Below are positions 8,928 to 17,215 of a stretch of DNA of 64,000 bases, in pieces; within the stretch, counting starts at the first letter, position 1, and the number at the start of each line of letters is the position of its first letter. This DNA comes from Rubrivivax sp. (lineage in GTDB: Bacteria > Pseudomonadota > Gammaproteobacteria > Burkholderiales > Burkholderiaceae_C), in NCBI GenBank assembly GCA_004210455.1, contig SEFA01000024.1:1-64000 (forward strand), given 5' to 3'. The position numbers and the translations under genes are program-made. Below the pieces are notes generated by a model. It made no database searches. It was not told the origin of the DNA and worked only from the letters and a program-made list of their open reading frames with translations.

Positions 8928-8953
8928 AGAAGGCCGCCCGAGGGCGGTCTTCT
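8928..8953. terminator. bidirectional terminator hairpin between convergent genes
   Basis: AGAAGGCCGCCC (8928-8939) pairs with GGGCGGTCTTCT (8942-8953) with one G-T wobble. On the minus strand it is followed by TTCTTTCTTC, and on the plus strand by TC-rich sequence. It separates the small coiled-coil gene from the oppositely oriented C13 peptidase gene. Confidence 0.65.
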
Positions 8954-10426
8954 TCATGGCGCCGTCCGTGTGCGATCCCGCTGCTGCGCCTCCAGCCGCT
9001 TCAACACGGCGCCGATCGCCGCCCCCTCGCGGATCTGCGGATTCGAGTAGCCATCGGTCTTCCCCGCCTCCTTCTCGCGGACTTCGATCAGCTGGCGCGC
9101 CTGCGCATGCGCCTGCTGGAAGGACCAGGTGTCTTTCAACGCGTCGACGTACATCGCCTGACCGAAGAAAGTCAGCGGCGATTTCGAGCCGCAGCCGTAG
9201 GACGTGTGCGTCGCGTCGGCCGCCGTCATCACCAGCGTGCCGTCGTCGGCCAGCGGCGAGATCCAGCTGCCGGAGAAACACGCCGAGACCGAGATCACCC
9301 GCCAGCGGATGCCCGCCTCGTCCAGCCATTGCTTGAGCAGCACGGGGGTCATGGGCTCGGTTTCGAGCGGATAGGAATCCGTGGCGAGCAGACCGTCACG
9401 GCCGCCGTGCGAGGTCAGGTGCAGGAACAGCACGTCCTTCTCGCGGTCCATGACGGCGCCGATGCGCGCGATCGTCCGGTGCAGGTTGGGCCGCGTCGCC
9501 CAGGGGATCGTGTCCTGCGACTTCGCATTCGTCACCAGCTGGACCGTGCGTCCGGTCGCACCGAAGCGTTCGCTCATCGTCTTCGCGACGACGGCGCTCT
9601 CATGCATGAAGACATCCTGCGACGCATACGGCGCGTAGGTCGCGGCGTAGACATTCACGACGCCCGGTTGAGACGGCGGCAGCGCACGCAACGCCTCGGT
9701 GATCAACGCCGACTGTCTGTCGATGACCTCTTCGCTCAATGAGAGGCCGACGTACGCGTCCCGCGCGTCGGGGTCTTGGGCCGGCCACCAGAAGTACATC
9801 GGGTCGAGCCAGCCGCTGATCGCGATCGGCAGCGGCGCGAGCAGAAGTGCGATCGCACGTATGACGCCGGAGGTGGTCAGCCGCCACCACAGGCGCAGAC
9901 TCGCCAACCCTTCCCAGACCATCGGGAACAGCCAGGCGACCCAGCGCGCCCAGTCCGGCCAGTCGGCGGAGGGACCGAACACCGCCGGCGCTAATCTGGC
10001 GACGGCACCGTCGACGATGTTCAACAGCAGCGTCACAGCGACGAGCAGCGTCACCAGCGTGCCGACGTTGGCCGGCCCCGGCTCGCGCCGCCCGGGCGAG
10101 GCGAGCAGCAGCCAGCAGATCCACACGGACACGACCGTGCCGCTCCAGCTCTTGTAGATCGCCCCCCACTCGAAGGTGGCGGCGCCGTCGATCGCCTCGC
10201 GCTGCAGTCCGAGGCCGACCGTCAGCGACAGCACCACGAGCGCGACCAGCGTCCACGGTCCACCGTCCAACCGCTCCCAGCGCGGGGCGCGGAAGGTCAG
10301 CACGCGGGCGGCCTCGACGAGCCAGGCGAGTCCCGGAGTCATGCTCCGATATGAATGACTGATATCCATCGAATAAATTTCATGAATTGAAGTCGAACGC
10401 CCATCATTCCCTGGCGACGTCGACAT
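8954..10426 (-). CDS. membrane-anchored C13 (legumain-like) family cysteine peptidase
   Basis: The 490-residue protein has an N-terminal half with several membrane segments (about 55-75, 90-110, 122-140, 165-185 and 190-210). The C-terminal half is a soluble C13 caspase-like domain. The catalytic pair is visible as LTSHGGRDG (His near 340) and VSACFSGSW (Cys near 383). C13 includes legumain and the GPI8 transamidase; bacterial members are poorly studied. I kept the long start at 10426 because GGGGGAG lies 5 bp upstream; internal ATGs at 10369 and 10342 lack a well-placed site. It is divergent from the DJ-1 gene. The substrate is unknown. Confidence 0.8.
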   Translation of the reverse strand: MSTSPGNDGRSTSIHEIYSMDISHSYRSMTPGLAWLVEAARVLTFRAPRWERLDGGPWTLVALVVLSLTVGLGLQREAIDGAATFEWGAIYKSWSGTVVSVWICWLLLASPGRREPGPANVGTLVTLLVAVTLLLNIVDGAVARLAPAVFGPSADWPDWARWVAWLFPMVWEGLASLRLWWRLTTSGVIRAIALLLAPLPIAISGWLDPMYFWWPAQDPDARDAYVGLSLSEEVIDRQSALITEALRALPPSQPGVVNVYAATYAPYASQDVFMHESAVVAKTMSERFGATGRTVQLVTNAKSQDTIPWATRPNLHRTIARIGAVMDREKDVLFLHLTSHGGRDGLLATDSYPLETEPMTPVLLKQWLDEAGIRWRVISVSACFSGSWISPLADDGTLVMTAADATHTSYGCGSKSPLTFFGQAMYVDALKDTWSFQQAHAQARQLIEVREKEAGKTDGYSNPQIREGAAIGAVLKRLEAQQRDRTRTAP

Positions 10427-10494
10427 CCATCTCCCCCAAGGGAGCGACGACCTTCGAATCCGCCCGCGACGCGGGCACCGCCAAGGAGCTCATC

Positions 10495-11175
10495 ATGACT
10501 GTCAAGAATGTCCTGTTCGTCCTGACCAACACCGCTCAGATCGGTCCGAACCACCGTCCGACGGGTTACTTCTTCGCCGAAGTGGCGCATCCGTTCGAGG
10601 TATTCGACCACGCCGGCGTGGCGGTGGACTTCGTGTCGCCGCTCGGCGGCACGCCGCCCTCGGACGCGTATGACGAGAGCGACCCCGCGCAGCGCGCCTT
10701 CCGCGAGAGCGCCGCCTTCCGCCGACTGTCGCGCAGCCGCAAGCTGTCCGAGGTCGACGTGCTGGACTACGACGCGATCTTCTTCCCCGGCGGCCTCGGC
10801 CCGATGGCCGACATCGCCACCGATCCCGACGTCAAGCAGGCCGTGATCCGCGCCTGGAACGGCGGCAAGATCGTCTCCGCCGTGTGTCACGGTCCGGTGG
10901 CCTTCTCCGGCGCTCAGCTCGACGACGGCACTCCCTTCCTGAAGGGACGTCGCGTCACCGGGTTCTCGAATGCGGAGGAGGAAGGCTACGCGATCGCCGA
11001 CGTGCCCTTCCTGCTCGAGAGCGCGCTGGTCGAGCAAGGCGCGATCTACGAGAAGGCCGACGTGTGGCAGCCCAAGGTGGTCGTGGACGGTCGCCTGATG
11101 ACGGGCCAGAACCCGGCGTCGGGCGCACCGCTCGCCAAGGAGATCGTGGCGGCCCTGAACAAGGACAGCGCATGA
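10495..11175 (+). CDS. DJ-1/PfpI family type 1 glutamine amidotransferase-like protein
   Basis: The 226-residue protein belongs to the DJ-1/PfpI (Hsp31-like) superfamily. The nucleophile elbow AVCHGPVAFS gives the cysteine, and FFPGGLGPMADI forms the oxyanion side. The GYFFAEVAHPFEVFDHAGVAVDFVSP segment is typical of the subgroup of glyoxalase III/deglycase-like chaperones. The ATG at 10495 follows AAGGAG with good spacing; upstream codons to 10387 are not needed. Its stop overlaps the next start (ATGA), so it is co-transcribed with the ABM-domain gene. The role is probably carbonyl or oxidative stress defence, inferred from the family. Confidence 0.85.
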   Translation: MTVKNVLFVLTNTAQIGPNHRPTGYFFAEVAHPFEVFDHAGVAVDFVSPLGGTPPSDAYDESDPAQRAFRESAAFRRLSRSRKLSEVDVLDYDAIFFPGGLGPMADIATDPDVKQAVIRAWNGGKIVSAVCHGPVAFSGAQLDDGTPFLKGRRVTGFSNAEEEGYAIADVPFLLESALVEQGAIYEKADVWQPKVVVDGRLMTGQNPASGAPLAKEIVAALNKDSA

Positions 11176-11474
11176 GCGCCGAGGCACCGATCGTGGTCGT
11201 GGCGCGCTGGCGGATGGCGCCGGAAGCCGTGCCCGAGGTGCTGGGGCTGGTCGCCGCGCTGCGTGAGCAGTCGCTGGACGAGCCCGGCTGCCAGGGCTAC
11301 GAGGCTTTCCAGAGCGTCGGCACCCCGGGCGAACTGCTCCTGCTTGAGCGCTACTCGGACCAGGCTGCCATCGAGGCGCATCGCGCCTCGCCCCACTACC
11401 AGGCGCTGGTGGTGCAGCGCATCCTGCCGCTGCTGAGCGAACGGCAGGTGGAGCTGCTGCAAGCGAAGGCGTGA
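11172..11474 (+). CDS. ABM-domain putative quinol monooxygenase (YgiN-like)
   Basis: The 100-residue single-domain protein has the antibiotic biosynthesis monooxygenase pattern: IVVVARWRMAPEAVPEVLGLVAAL, the DEPGCQGYEAFQS turn, and LLLLERYSDQAAIEAHRASPHYQAL. Family members such as YgiN act on quinols as small dimers without cofactors. It overlaps the DJ-1 gene by 4 bp, so the two form a small stress-type operon. A hairpin (GTGTTGCC 11491-11498 with GGCAACAC 11512-11519) follows but lacks a T run. Confidence 0.85.
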   Translation: MSAEAPIVVVARWRMAPEAVPEVLGLVAALREQSLDEPGCQGYEAFQSVGTPGELLLLERYSDQAAIEAHRASPHYQALVVQRILPLLSERQVELLQAKA

Positions 11475-11502
11475 GCCTCCGCGGCGTCAGGTGTTGCCCC
11501 GC

Positions 11503-11916
11503 TCAGAACGCGGCAACACTCAGCACCCAGGTGACGCCGAACCTGTCCGTGAGCATCCCGTAGAGCGGCGACCAGGCCGAGGGCGCGAGATCCTGCAGGA
11601 TTGAAGCGCCCTCGGCCAACTGCGTCCAGAACGCCGAGATCTCGTCGGCCTCGCCGCTCTGGATCGAGACGAAGAAGGCGCGGTCGCCGCGGTCCCAGCG
11701 TTGGTCGGTGGGCACGTCGTAGGCCATGACGCGGAAGCCGTTCGGTGCCACGACCTGGCCGAAAAGCACGAGCGCCGTGTCAGCCTCGGATCGGGCGGCG
11801 TGCGCTTCGCCGTAGGTCACGGCCATCAGCTCGCCGCCAAAGATGCCGTGATAGAAACTCAGCGCCTCGCGGGCTTGGGCTCGGAAGTTGAGGTGGGGGG
11901 TGACGGTCAATGCCAT
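11503..11916 (-). CDS. VOC family (PhnB-like glyoxalase/bleomycin resistance) protein
   Basis: The 137-residue protein has the PhnB/YdcG style VOC fold: VTPHLNFRAQAREALSFYHGIFGGEL at the N-terminus, then DVPTDQRWDRGDRAFFVSIQSGEADEISAFWTQLAEGAS, and WSPLYGMLTDRFGVTWVLSV at the end. Such proteins are usually of unknown substrate; the final block replaces the metal-binding pattern typical of glyoxalase I. The ATG at 11916 is preceded by AGGAACGACC, favouring it over the frame-extending start at 12087. It is convergent with the ABM-domain gene. Confidence 0.85.
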   Translation of the reverse strand: MALTVTPHLNFRAQAREALSFYHGIFGGELMAVTYGEAHAARSEADTALVLFGQVVAPNGFRVMAYDVPTDQRWDRGDRAFFVSIQSGEADEISAFWTQLAEGASILQDLAPSAWSPLYGMLTDRFGVTWVLSVAAF

Positions 11917-12104
11917 GGTCGTTCCTGGACTCGTTGAACAAACCGGATCGCGCTGCGTTGCCACGCATGACGCGACCGGTGAGGTCAATGTAGGAAGACG
12001 GACCGCAGCTGCGTGACAGCAGAGTCTGCTGAAAGGATTCGGCAGCGCGTCACGATAGGCCGTCGCTGCGATGGCGCGATGCCGCAAGGAGAACGATCAG
12101 GCGG

Positions 12105-13010
12105 TCAGGTCGATCGTCTCGCCCCGATCCCCGCGATCAGCGACCCCACCGCCACCATCGCCGCACCGCCCCAGAACACCGGCGGCAACGGGGCGCTCAG
12201 CAGCACCGACGCGAACAGCGCCGACATCAACGGCGTCCCGTTCGCCGCGAGGCCGAGCACATGGATGTTCCCGCGCAGCACGCCGATGTTCCAGAGCATG
12301 TAGGCCAGCGTCACCGCCGCGCTCGCCAGCGCGATCTGGATGACGATGGGCGTCGACCAGTTCATCGGCGCGCGCTCCACGTTGAACGCGTGCACGACCC
12401 AGAAGCCGACCGCGCTCAGCGCCATGAAGAACCAGAGCGCATTCTTGCCTTCGGCCATGTGCCTGGTGCAGGTGCTGTAGAGGGCCCATACGATGGCGCC
12501 GACGAAGGCCAGCCCGTAGCTGAGCGGATTGGACGCCGCGTTGTGGAAGAACTGATTGAACGACAGCCCTTCCGGCGGCGAGGACGCCGCGATCACCCCG
12601 GCGAAGGCCAGCGCCAGTCCGCCCAGCATCAGCACGTTCAGCCGCCTGCGGCCGGCGATCGCGGAGCACAGCACCGTGAGGCTGGGCCAGAGGTAGTTGA
12701 CCATGCCGACCTCGATGGCCTCGTGGCGCGACCGCGCGAAGCCGAGCGCCAGCACGAAGCAGAGCTCGTACCCGACGAACAGCGCGGCGCCCAGCCAGAG
12801 ATAGCGGCGCGGCAGCTCGCGCAGCGAGGTGCGCGTCGGCAGGAGCAGCAGCGCGGACACGGTGAACAGCACCGCCGGCGCGCCGGTCCGGCCGAGGAAC
12901 TCGATCGTGCTGCGCGTGACGCCCACGGACGTGCTCCAGAACAGGATGGCCAACAGGCCCAGCAGCGTGGCGCCGTTCGACACGGACTTCGACAGCTCAG
13001 ACGTCGACAT
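12105..13010 (-). CDS. DMT-superfamily exporter, YddG-like (EamA)
   Basis: The 301-residue protein has ten predicted membrane helices in two EamA repeats. GYELCFVLALGFARSRHEAIEVGMVNYLWPSLTVL closely follows the pattern of YddG aromatic amino acid exporters. The start overlaps the 3' end of the AraC-type regulator by 14 bp, so both are translated from one message. The pairing suggests that the regulator controls export of the same or a related metabolite. Substrate assignment is inferred; other drug/metabolite exporters of the family are possible. Confidence 0.85.
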   Translation of the reverse strand: MSTSELSKSVSNGATLLGLLAILFWSTSVGVTRSTIEFLGRTGAPAVLFTVSALLLLPTRTSLRELPRRYLWLGAALFVGYELCFVLALGFARSRHEAIEVGMVNYLWPSLTVLCSAIAGRRRLNVLMLGGLALAFAGVIAASSPPEGLSFNQFFHNAASNPLSYGLAFVGAIVWALYSTCTRHMAEGKNALWFFMALSAVGFWVVHAFNVERAPMNWSTPIVIQIALASAAVTLAYMLWNIGVLRGNIHVLGLAANGTPLMSALFASVLLSAPLPPVFWGGAAMVAVGSLIAGIGARRST

Positions 13011-13932
13011 TCATGCTTTCGTTGGCCCGCCGGGCGAATCGCCCCGGCGGCATGCCCACATGCCGCGCGAACGCGACGCCGAAGGGTCCCACGGCGCTGT
13101 AGCCCACGCGCTCGGCGATCTCCGCGATCGACAGCTCGCGCTGCCGCAGCCATTGCTTGGCCAGCGCCATGCGCCAGCCGAGCAGATATGCCATCGGCGC
13201 GATGCCGATCGCACGGCTGAAACGATCGAAGAAGGCGGAGCGCGACATCGACGCCTCCTTCGCCAGTGCCACGACCGTCCACGGCGACGCGGGCGCCTCG
13301 TGCATGCGACGCAGCGCCAGCGCCAGCCTGGGATCGGCCAGGCCGCGCACCAGACCCGGCGTCGCCGCCGTGCTGGCCGTCGCACGGAAGGCTTCGATCA
13401 GCAGCACCTCCAGCAGACGCGACATGACGATCTCCCGCGCCGGCCGATCGGCGCGCGACTCGTCGCCGACGAGCTGGACCAGCGTCGACAGACGGCGCTC
13501 GCCGCGGACATGCACCCACCGCGGCAACAGCGACACCAGCAGCTCGGCATCCGGCGAACCGAGCACGCAGTGGCCGACCAGCATCCGCATGTCGACCTTC
13601 CCGTCCGGATCGCCGATGCGCGCACCGCCGGGCATCGGCACGATCGGGGTGGTGACGGGTTCGTCCTCGCGCGGCGGCTGGCGGTCCAGGCTGGAGGTCG
13701 CGAAGTTGCGCGCGGCCGGGAGCAGCACGAAGTCGCCCTCGTGCACCGTGATGGTCTCGCTGGGACCGGGGCCGTCGATCGTCAGATGACAGGACCCCTC
13801 GAGCGCGACGAAGTAGAAGGGCCGGCCGGTCTCGCTGCGGCGCACCGCCCACGGCGCCGAGGCGACGACGAGTTTCGAGAACGGCGCCTGAGGACGCAAC
13901 AGCGACACGACTTCGGCCAGGGGGTCGATCAT
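12997..13932 (-). CDS. AraC family transcriptional regulator with cupin-type sensor domain
   Basis: The 311-residue protein has an N-terminal AraC cupin_6-like ligand domain (about 1-180, with EGSCHLTIDGPGPSETITVHEGDFVLLP). A C-terminal double helix-turn-helix occupies about 205-300 (LAKEASMSRSAFFDRFSRAIG and IAEIAERVGYSAVGPFGVAFARHVGMPPG). I took ATG 13932 as start; the open frame continues upstream to 14217 through the divergent gene and is unlikely there. It precedes and overlaps the DMT exporter and is divergent from an SDR gene across 93 bp. AraC regulators of this subgroup commonly control the adjacent SDR and exporter. Confidence 0.85.
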   Translation of the reverse strand: MIDPLAEVVSLLRPQAPFSKLVVASAPWAVRRSETGRPFYFVALEGSCHLTIDGPGPSETITVHEGDFVLLPAARNFATSSLDRQPPREDEPVTTPIVPMPGGARIGDPDGKVDMRMLVGHCVLGSPDAELLVSLLPRWVHVRGERRLSTLVQLVGDESRADRPAREIVMSRLLEVLLIEAFRATASTAATPGLVRGLADPRLALALRRMHEAPASPWTVVALAKEASMSRSAFFDRFSRAIGIAPMAYLLGWRMALAKQWLRQRELSIAEIAERVGYSAVGPFGVAFARHVGMPPGRFARRANESMNVDV

Positions 13933-14025
13933 CTGGACGATCTCGACAAATGTATGGACTTCGCAGTGTAGCCAGTCCTGCGGTCGAACCCTATCGTGCG
14001 GACATCCCCAACCCAGGAGTTCCTG

Positions 14026-14790
14026 ATGTCCCGTGCTTCCACCGTCCTGATCACCGGTTGCTCGTCCGGCTTCGGCCTTGAAACGGCGCGCCATTTCCTC
14101 GACAAGGGCTGGCGCGTCGTCGCCACGATGCGCCAGCCGCGCGAGGACCTGCTGCCCAGGTCCGAGGCGCTGCGCGTCCTGCCGCTCGATGTCACCGATG
14201 CCGGGAGCATCGGCCAATGTCTCAGGGACGCCGGCCCCATCGATGCGCTGGTGAACAACGCCGGCGTCGGCCTGCTGGCGCCGCTGGAAGCCGTCGACAT
14301 GGTCAACGCGCGCGCGCTCTACGAGACCAACGTGCTGGGCACCATCGCGATGACGCAGGCGGTACTGCCGCAGATGCGCGAGCGTCGCTCGGGCGTGGTG
14401 GTGAACGTCACGTCGAGCGTCACGCTGAAGTCGCTGCCGCTGCTGTCGGTCTACACCGGCAGCAAGGCGGCGGTGAATGCGTTCACCGAGTCGCTCGCGC
14501 TGGAGCTGGCGCCCTTCAACGTCCGCGCGCGGCTGGTCCTGCCCGGGCGCTCGCCGACCACGAGCTTCGGCGAGAACGCGCGCAAGCTGATGAGCCCCGA
14601 CGTGCCGGAGGCCTACGTGGCGTTCCGCGATCAGGTGTTCGCGGCGGTGCGCGACCTGTCGACGCCGGTGACCGTCGCGCAGGACGTGGCCGAGGCCGTC
14701 TGGCGCGCCGTCACCGATCCGCAGGCGCCGATGCGGATTCCGGCGGGAGCGGATGCGGTGGCGCTGGCAGAGACGTTGACGAGCGCCTGA
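14026..14790 (+). CDS. short-chain dehydrogenase/reductase (SDR)
   Basis: The 254-residue classical SDR has the nucleotide-binding motif TGCSSGFGLETARHF, the NNAGVG motif, the catalytic serine in NVTSSVTL and the YTGSKAAVNAF active site (Y-x-x-x-K). It reduces or oxidises a carbonyl or alcohol with NAD(P)H; the substrate is unknown. The ATG at 14026 follows CAGGAG with 6-bp spacing. The divergent AraC regulator starts 93 bp away and probably controls it. Confidence 0.9.
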   Translation: MSRASTVLITGCSSGFGLETARHFLDKGWRVVATMRQPREDLLPRSEALRVLPLDVTDAGSIGQCLRDAGPIDALVNNAGVGLLAPLEAVDMVNARALYETNVLGTIAMTQAVLPQMRERRSGVVVNVTSSVTLKSLPLLSVYTGSKAAVNAFTESLALELAPFNVRARLVLPGRSPTTSFGENARKLMSPDVPEAYVAFRDQVFAAVRDLSTPVTVAQDVAEAVWRAVTDPQAPMRIPAGADAVALAETLTSA

Positions 14791-14871
14791 TCGGGCCGCT
14801 CCGCCCGTCGCCCCTCAGGCCGCATTCTTCGCCGATGGAGAATGCGCGCCTCAGGGAACAACGACGGCACC

Positions 14872-15519
14872 ATGGCGACACCCGCTCATACCCGACTGCT
14901 CAACGCCGCCGCGAAGGCGCATCTGGCGCCGATCGGCTGCCAGCAGAAGGGGCGTTCGCGCTTCTGGTTCGCGGATCAAGGCTGGTGGGCCATCGCCATC
15001 GAGTTCCAGCCCAGCGCCTACTCGCAGGGCAGCTACCTCAACGTCGGCGCGACCTGGCTCTGGAACCCGAAGCCGTACTGGAGCTTCGACGAGGGCCATC
15101 GCGTCGCGGAGTTCCGCGAGTTCGAGGACGAGGACGAGGTCCAGTTCACCCAGGCGGCCGATGAACTGGCGAGGCAGGCGGTCGACGAGGTCACCCGCCT
15201 CCGCGCCACCTTCAAGTCGGTCGAGGACCTCGCCCGACACCTGCTGCAGAAGCAGGACACGACCTGCTGGGACCACTTCCATGCGGCGATCTCCTGCGGG
15301 CTGAGCGGCCGCATCGACGACGCACGGCGCATGTTTGCGGCCGTCGCGGTGGAACAGCACGAGGCTGACTGGGTGGACGAGCTGAAGGCGACCGCCGCCC
15401 GTCTGTCTGCGCCCCTCGACGACGCGCCGGAATTCCGTCGCCTCGTGGAAACGGAGATCCGGGAGGCGCGGACGCTGCTCAAGCTGGGCGAGTTGACTGG
15501 ACCGTTGATTCCGGACTGA
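14872..15519 (+). CDS. conserved hypothetical protein (DUF4304-like)
   Basis: The 215-residue soluble protein begins MATPAHTRLLNAAAKAHLAPIGCQQKGRSRFWFADQGWW, followed by aromatic beta strands (IAIEFQPSAYSQGSYLNVGATWLW). The pattern resembles DUF4304-type proteins of unknown function. The C-terminal half is helical. An alternative ATG at 14842 has GGAG only one base away, which is too close, while the site for 14872 is distant (AGGGAA about 14 bp upstream), so the start is uncertain. No partner gene is evident. Confidence 0.65.
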   Translation: MATPAHTRLLNAAAKAHLAPIGCQQKGRSRFWFADQGWWAIAIEFQPSAYSQGSYLNVGATWLWNPKPYWSFDEGHRVAEFREFEDEDEVQFTQAADELARQAVDEVTRLRATFKSVEDLARHLLQKQDTTCWDHFHAAISCGLSGRIDDARRMFAAVAVEQHEADWVDELKATAARLSAPLDDAPEFRRLVETEIREARTLLKLGELTGPLIPD

Positions 15520-15588
15520 GCGCCGTACATCCAGCTCCACCAGCTGACGCTCCTTGCCTGCCGTCAAGCGGCTTACGCGCGCCCGCCA

Positions 15589-15774
15589 CTACGTCTTCCG
15601 CGACCTTCTCGTATAGGCCAGGTAGGGCAGGATGACTAGGACTAGCACGACGTTGCAAATGGCCATCCAGCTCAGCAAAGAGATCGAGGTGTCGCCGAAC
15701 AGCGCGGCAATCCCGAAGAGCACGAGAAACAGTACGTTGAAGCGGATGGCTTCGATGACGAGGAAGTTCTTCAT
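15589..15774 (-). CDS. small two-helix membrane protein
   Basis: The 61-residue peptide has two clear hydrophobic helices (IEAIRFNVLFLVLFGIAALF and LLSWMAICNVVLVLVILPYLAY) and a basic tail TRRSRKT. The composition is convincing for a real inner-membrane protein, but the ribosome binding site is weak (GACCTGCC). It lies alone in a lower-GC stretch next to the toxin-antitoxin module. Function unknown. Confidence 0.45.
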   Translation of the reverse strand: MKNFLVIEAIRFNVLFLVLFGIAALFGDTSISLLSWMAICNVVLVLVILPYLAYTRRSRKT

Positions 15775-15931
15775 GGCAGGTCTGCCCGGGACGGAGTCAT
15801 CATCTTCTCAGAATCGTACAGACTGGAATCGCCCTCACGGGCTCCCTCATCAGCGGGTACTGCCTCGCCCTTCAGCAGTCTGTTCTGCGACCCGTGGCTG
15901 CGCCACCATTGTGTGACCACGAGGGGGAACA

Positions 15932-16426
15932 ATGACTGCAAGGAAGCACGCGCTTCGGAGCGCAAGCCCTTTGCCCAGGACCAAAGAGAGGGCGAAAGGC
16001 ATCAAATGGAATTACCACGAGCGTCACGACGGCAAGAACGCCGTGATCTCCGAATGGAGGAATAGCGTCCAGAAGAAAGTCCGCGTCAAGATGGACCGTT
16101 CGCTGGACCAACTCCGTCAGATGCCGAAAGTCGAGTGGCACAAGCCAGCCCCGGCGAGCAACATTGGCGATCACATATACGTGATACGCTTCACTGACCA
16201 GACCGGCATGCAGATCCGCGTCTTCGGACACTTCCACGATCCTCACGAGGCATTCGTGATGACTTTCGTGGGTCACGAGAAGGACGGCAAATATGTCCCA
16301 TCAAACTATCAAGAACTGGCGCAAGGACATCGCGCCCGTTGTTCAGATCAGTTTCAAAAGCGAACCCAACCGTACGGGGACCGCTGTGCGCTTTGCGCTG
16401 CCGGCGACTGCCCCATCCGGCACTGA
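15932..16426 (+). CDS. HigB/RelE-like toxin (phage Gp49-like family)
   Basis: The 164-residue protein has the RelE/HigB Gp49-like core NIGDHIYVIRFTDQTGMQIRVFGHFHDPHEAFVMTFVGHEKDGKYVP (about 90-135), matching mRNA interferase toxins of type II modules. The N-terminal helices (IKWNYHERHDGKNAVISEWRNSV, RVKMDRSLDQLRQM) also fit. GAGGGGGAACA precedes the ATG. The 3' end is longer than usual and runs into the region in front of the antitoxin gene. Base composition is lower in GC than its neighbours, which suggests transfer. It forms a three-gene module with the following genes. Confidence 0.75.
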   Translation: MTARKHALRSASPLPRTKERAKGIKWNYHERHDGKNAVISEWRNSVQKKVRVKMDRSLDQLRQMPKVEWHKPAPASNIGDHIYVIRFTDQTGMQIRVFGHFHDPHEAFVMTFVGHEKDGKYVPSNYQELAQGHRARCSDQFQKRTQPYGDRCALCAAGDCPIRH

Positions 16427-16439
16427 GCCGGCGGGCGCG

Positions 16440-16799
16440 ATGGGATTGCTGCAGCAACGCAGCGAATGGCGCGACAAGGAGTACCGCGATCTGTACATGG
16501 AAGAGGCGGTCGATCAAGGCATCGCATGGCAGATCAGGATCAACCGTGAACGTCGCGGCCTTTCCCAGAAGAGGCTTGCGGAAACCCTGGGGACGCAGCA
16601 GTCCGCGGTGTCTCGACTCGAGGACCCGGACTACGGTGCTCATAGTCTGGACACCTTGAAGGAGCTGGCGCGCGCCTTCGACTGCGCCCTGTTGCTGAAG
16701 CTCGTCCCCTATTCCGTCCTCGCTTCAGAACGCGAGCATCTCTCTCCCGACGACCTCTACGCCCCCCCGTTCACTGCAGAAGTTCCGGAGCAAACATGA
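16440..16799 (+). CDS. HigA-like XRE family antitoxin
   Basis: From ATG 16440 the protein has 119 residues. The helix-turn-helix is IAWQIRINRERRGLSQKRLAETLGTQQSAVSRLED, an XRE/HigA DNA-binding domain, followed by LDTLKELARAFDCALLLKLVPY. Such antitoxins bind their toxin and repress the operon. An in-frame ATG at 16293 would lengthen it by 49 residues and overlap the toxin gene by 134 bp; it has a better spaced AAGGA, so either start is possible. The stop overlaps the next start (ATGA). Confidence 0.75.
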   Translation: MGLLQQRSEWRDKEYRDLYMEEAVDQGIAWQIRINRERRGLSQKRLAETLGTQQSAVSRLEDPDYGAHSLDTLKELARAFDCALLLKLVPYSVLASEREHLSPDDLYAPPFTAEVPEQT

Positions 16800-17176
16800 A
16801 GACGAAGCAGGACGGCAATCAAGTGCTTTACGCGGACCAACCGGCCGAACTTTCGCTCGGTCCGTTCGTGTCGCGGCTGACTCTGGGCATCGTTGAAAGT
16901 CAATCCGATGCGCCGATACCGGTGCTGTCGTTTGCGATGCCAACCACAGCGCTATTGCAGATGGCCAAAGACATCGTGCAGCAGATCGAAAGCCCGTCGT
17001 TTGCCAAAGGCGCTGCGAAGTCCTTGTCCATCGCAGCTGAGCGATTGGCTTCGGGAGCTCGGCAGCCCGATGCGCCACCCAGAGCAGTCGAAACGACAAT
17101 GGGCAGGTCAAAGATTTCCGGGGCCACTGCGGCTGGTCCATCGGTGGCTCGCAAGCCACGCAAGGCGCCGGAATAG
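16796..17176 (+). CDS. third gene of the toxin-antitoxin module, unknown function
   Basis: The 126-residue protein overlaps the antitoxin gene by 4 bp and so is translationally coupled to it. The N-terminal 85 residues look folded (VLYADQPAELSLGPFVSRLTLGIVES, VLSFAMPTTALLQMAKDIVQQIESP). The C-terminal 40 residues are basic and disordered (TMGRSKISGATAAGPSVARKPRKAPE). The beta-strand plus amphipathic helix arrangement recalls small DUF3467-like proteins, but I do not claim that family. It may be an accessory antitoxin or chaperone. Confidence 0.6.
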   Translation: MKTKQDGNQVLYADQPAELSLGPFVSRLTLGIVESQSDAPIPVLSFAMPTTALLQMAKDIVQQIESPSFAKGAAKSLSIAAERLASGARQPDAPPRAVETTMGRSKISGATAAGPSVARKPRKAPE

Positions 17177-17215
17177 CCGATCCTCCGCATGGGTGTGCCG
17201 TATGACTGCCACCCC

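Noticed and set aside
16293..16439. Longer N-terminus of the XRE antitoxin from ATG 16293
   Set aside because: Kept only as an alternative: it would overlap the toxin gene by 134 bp, although its ribosome binding site is reasonable.
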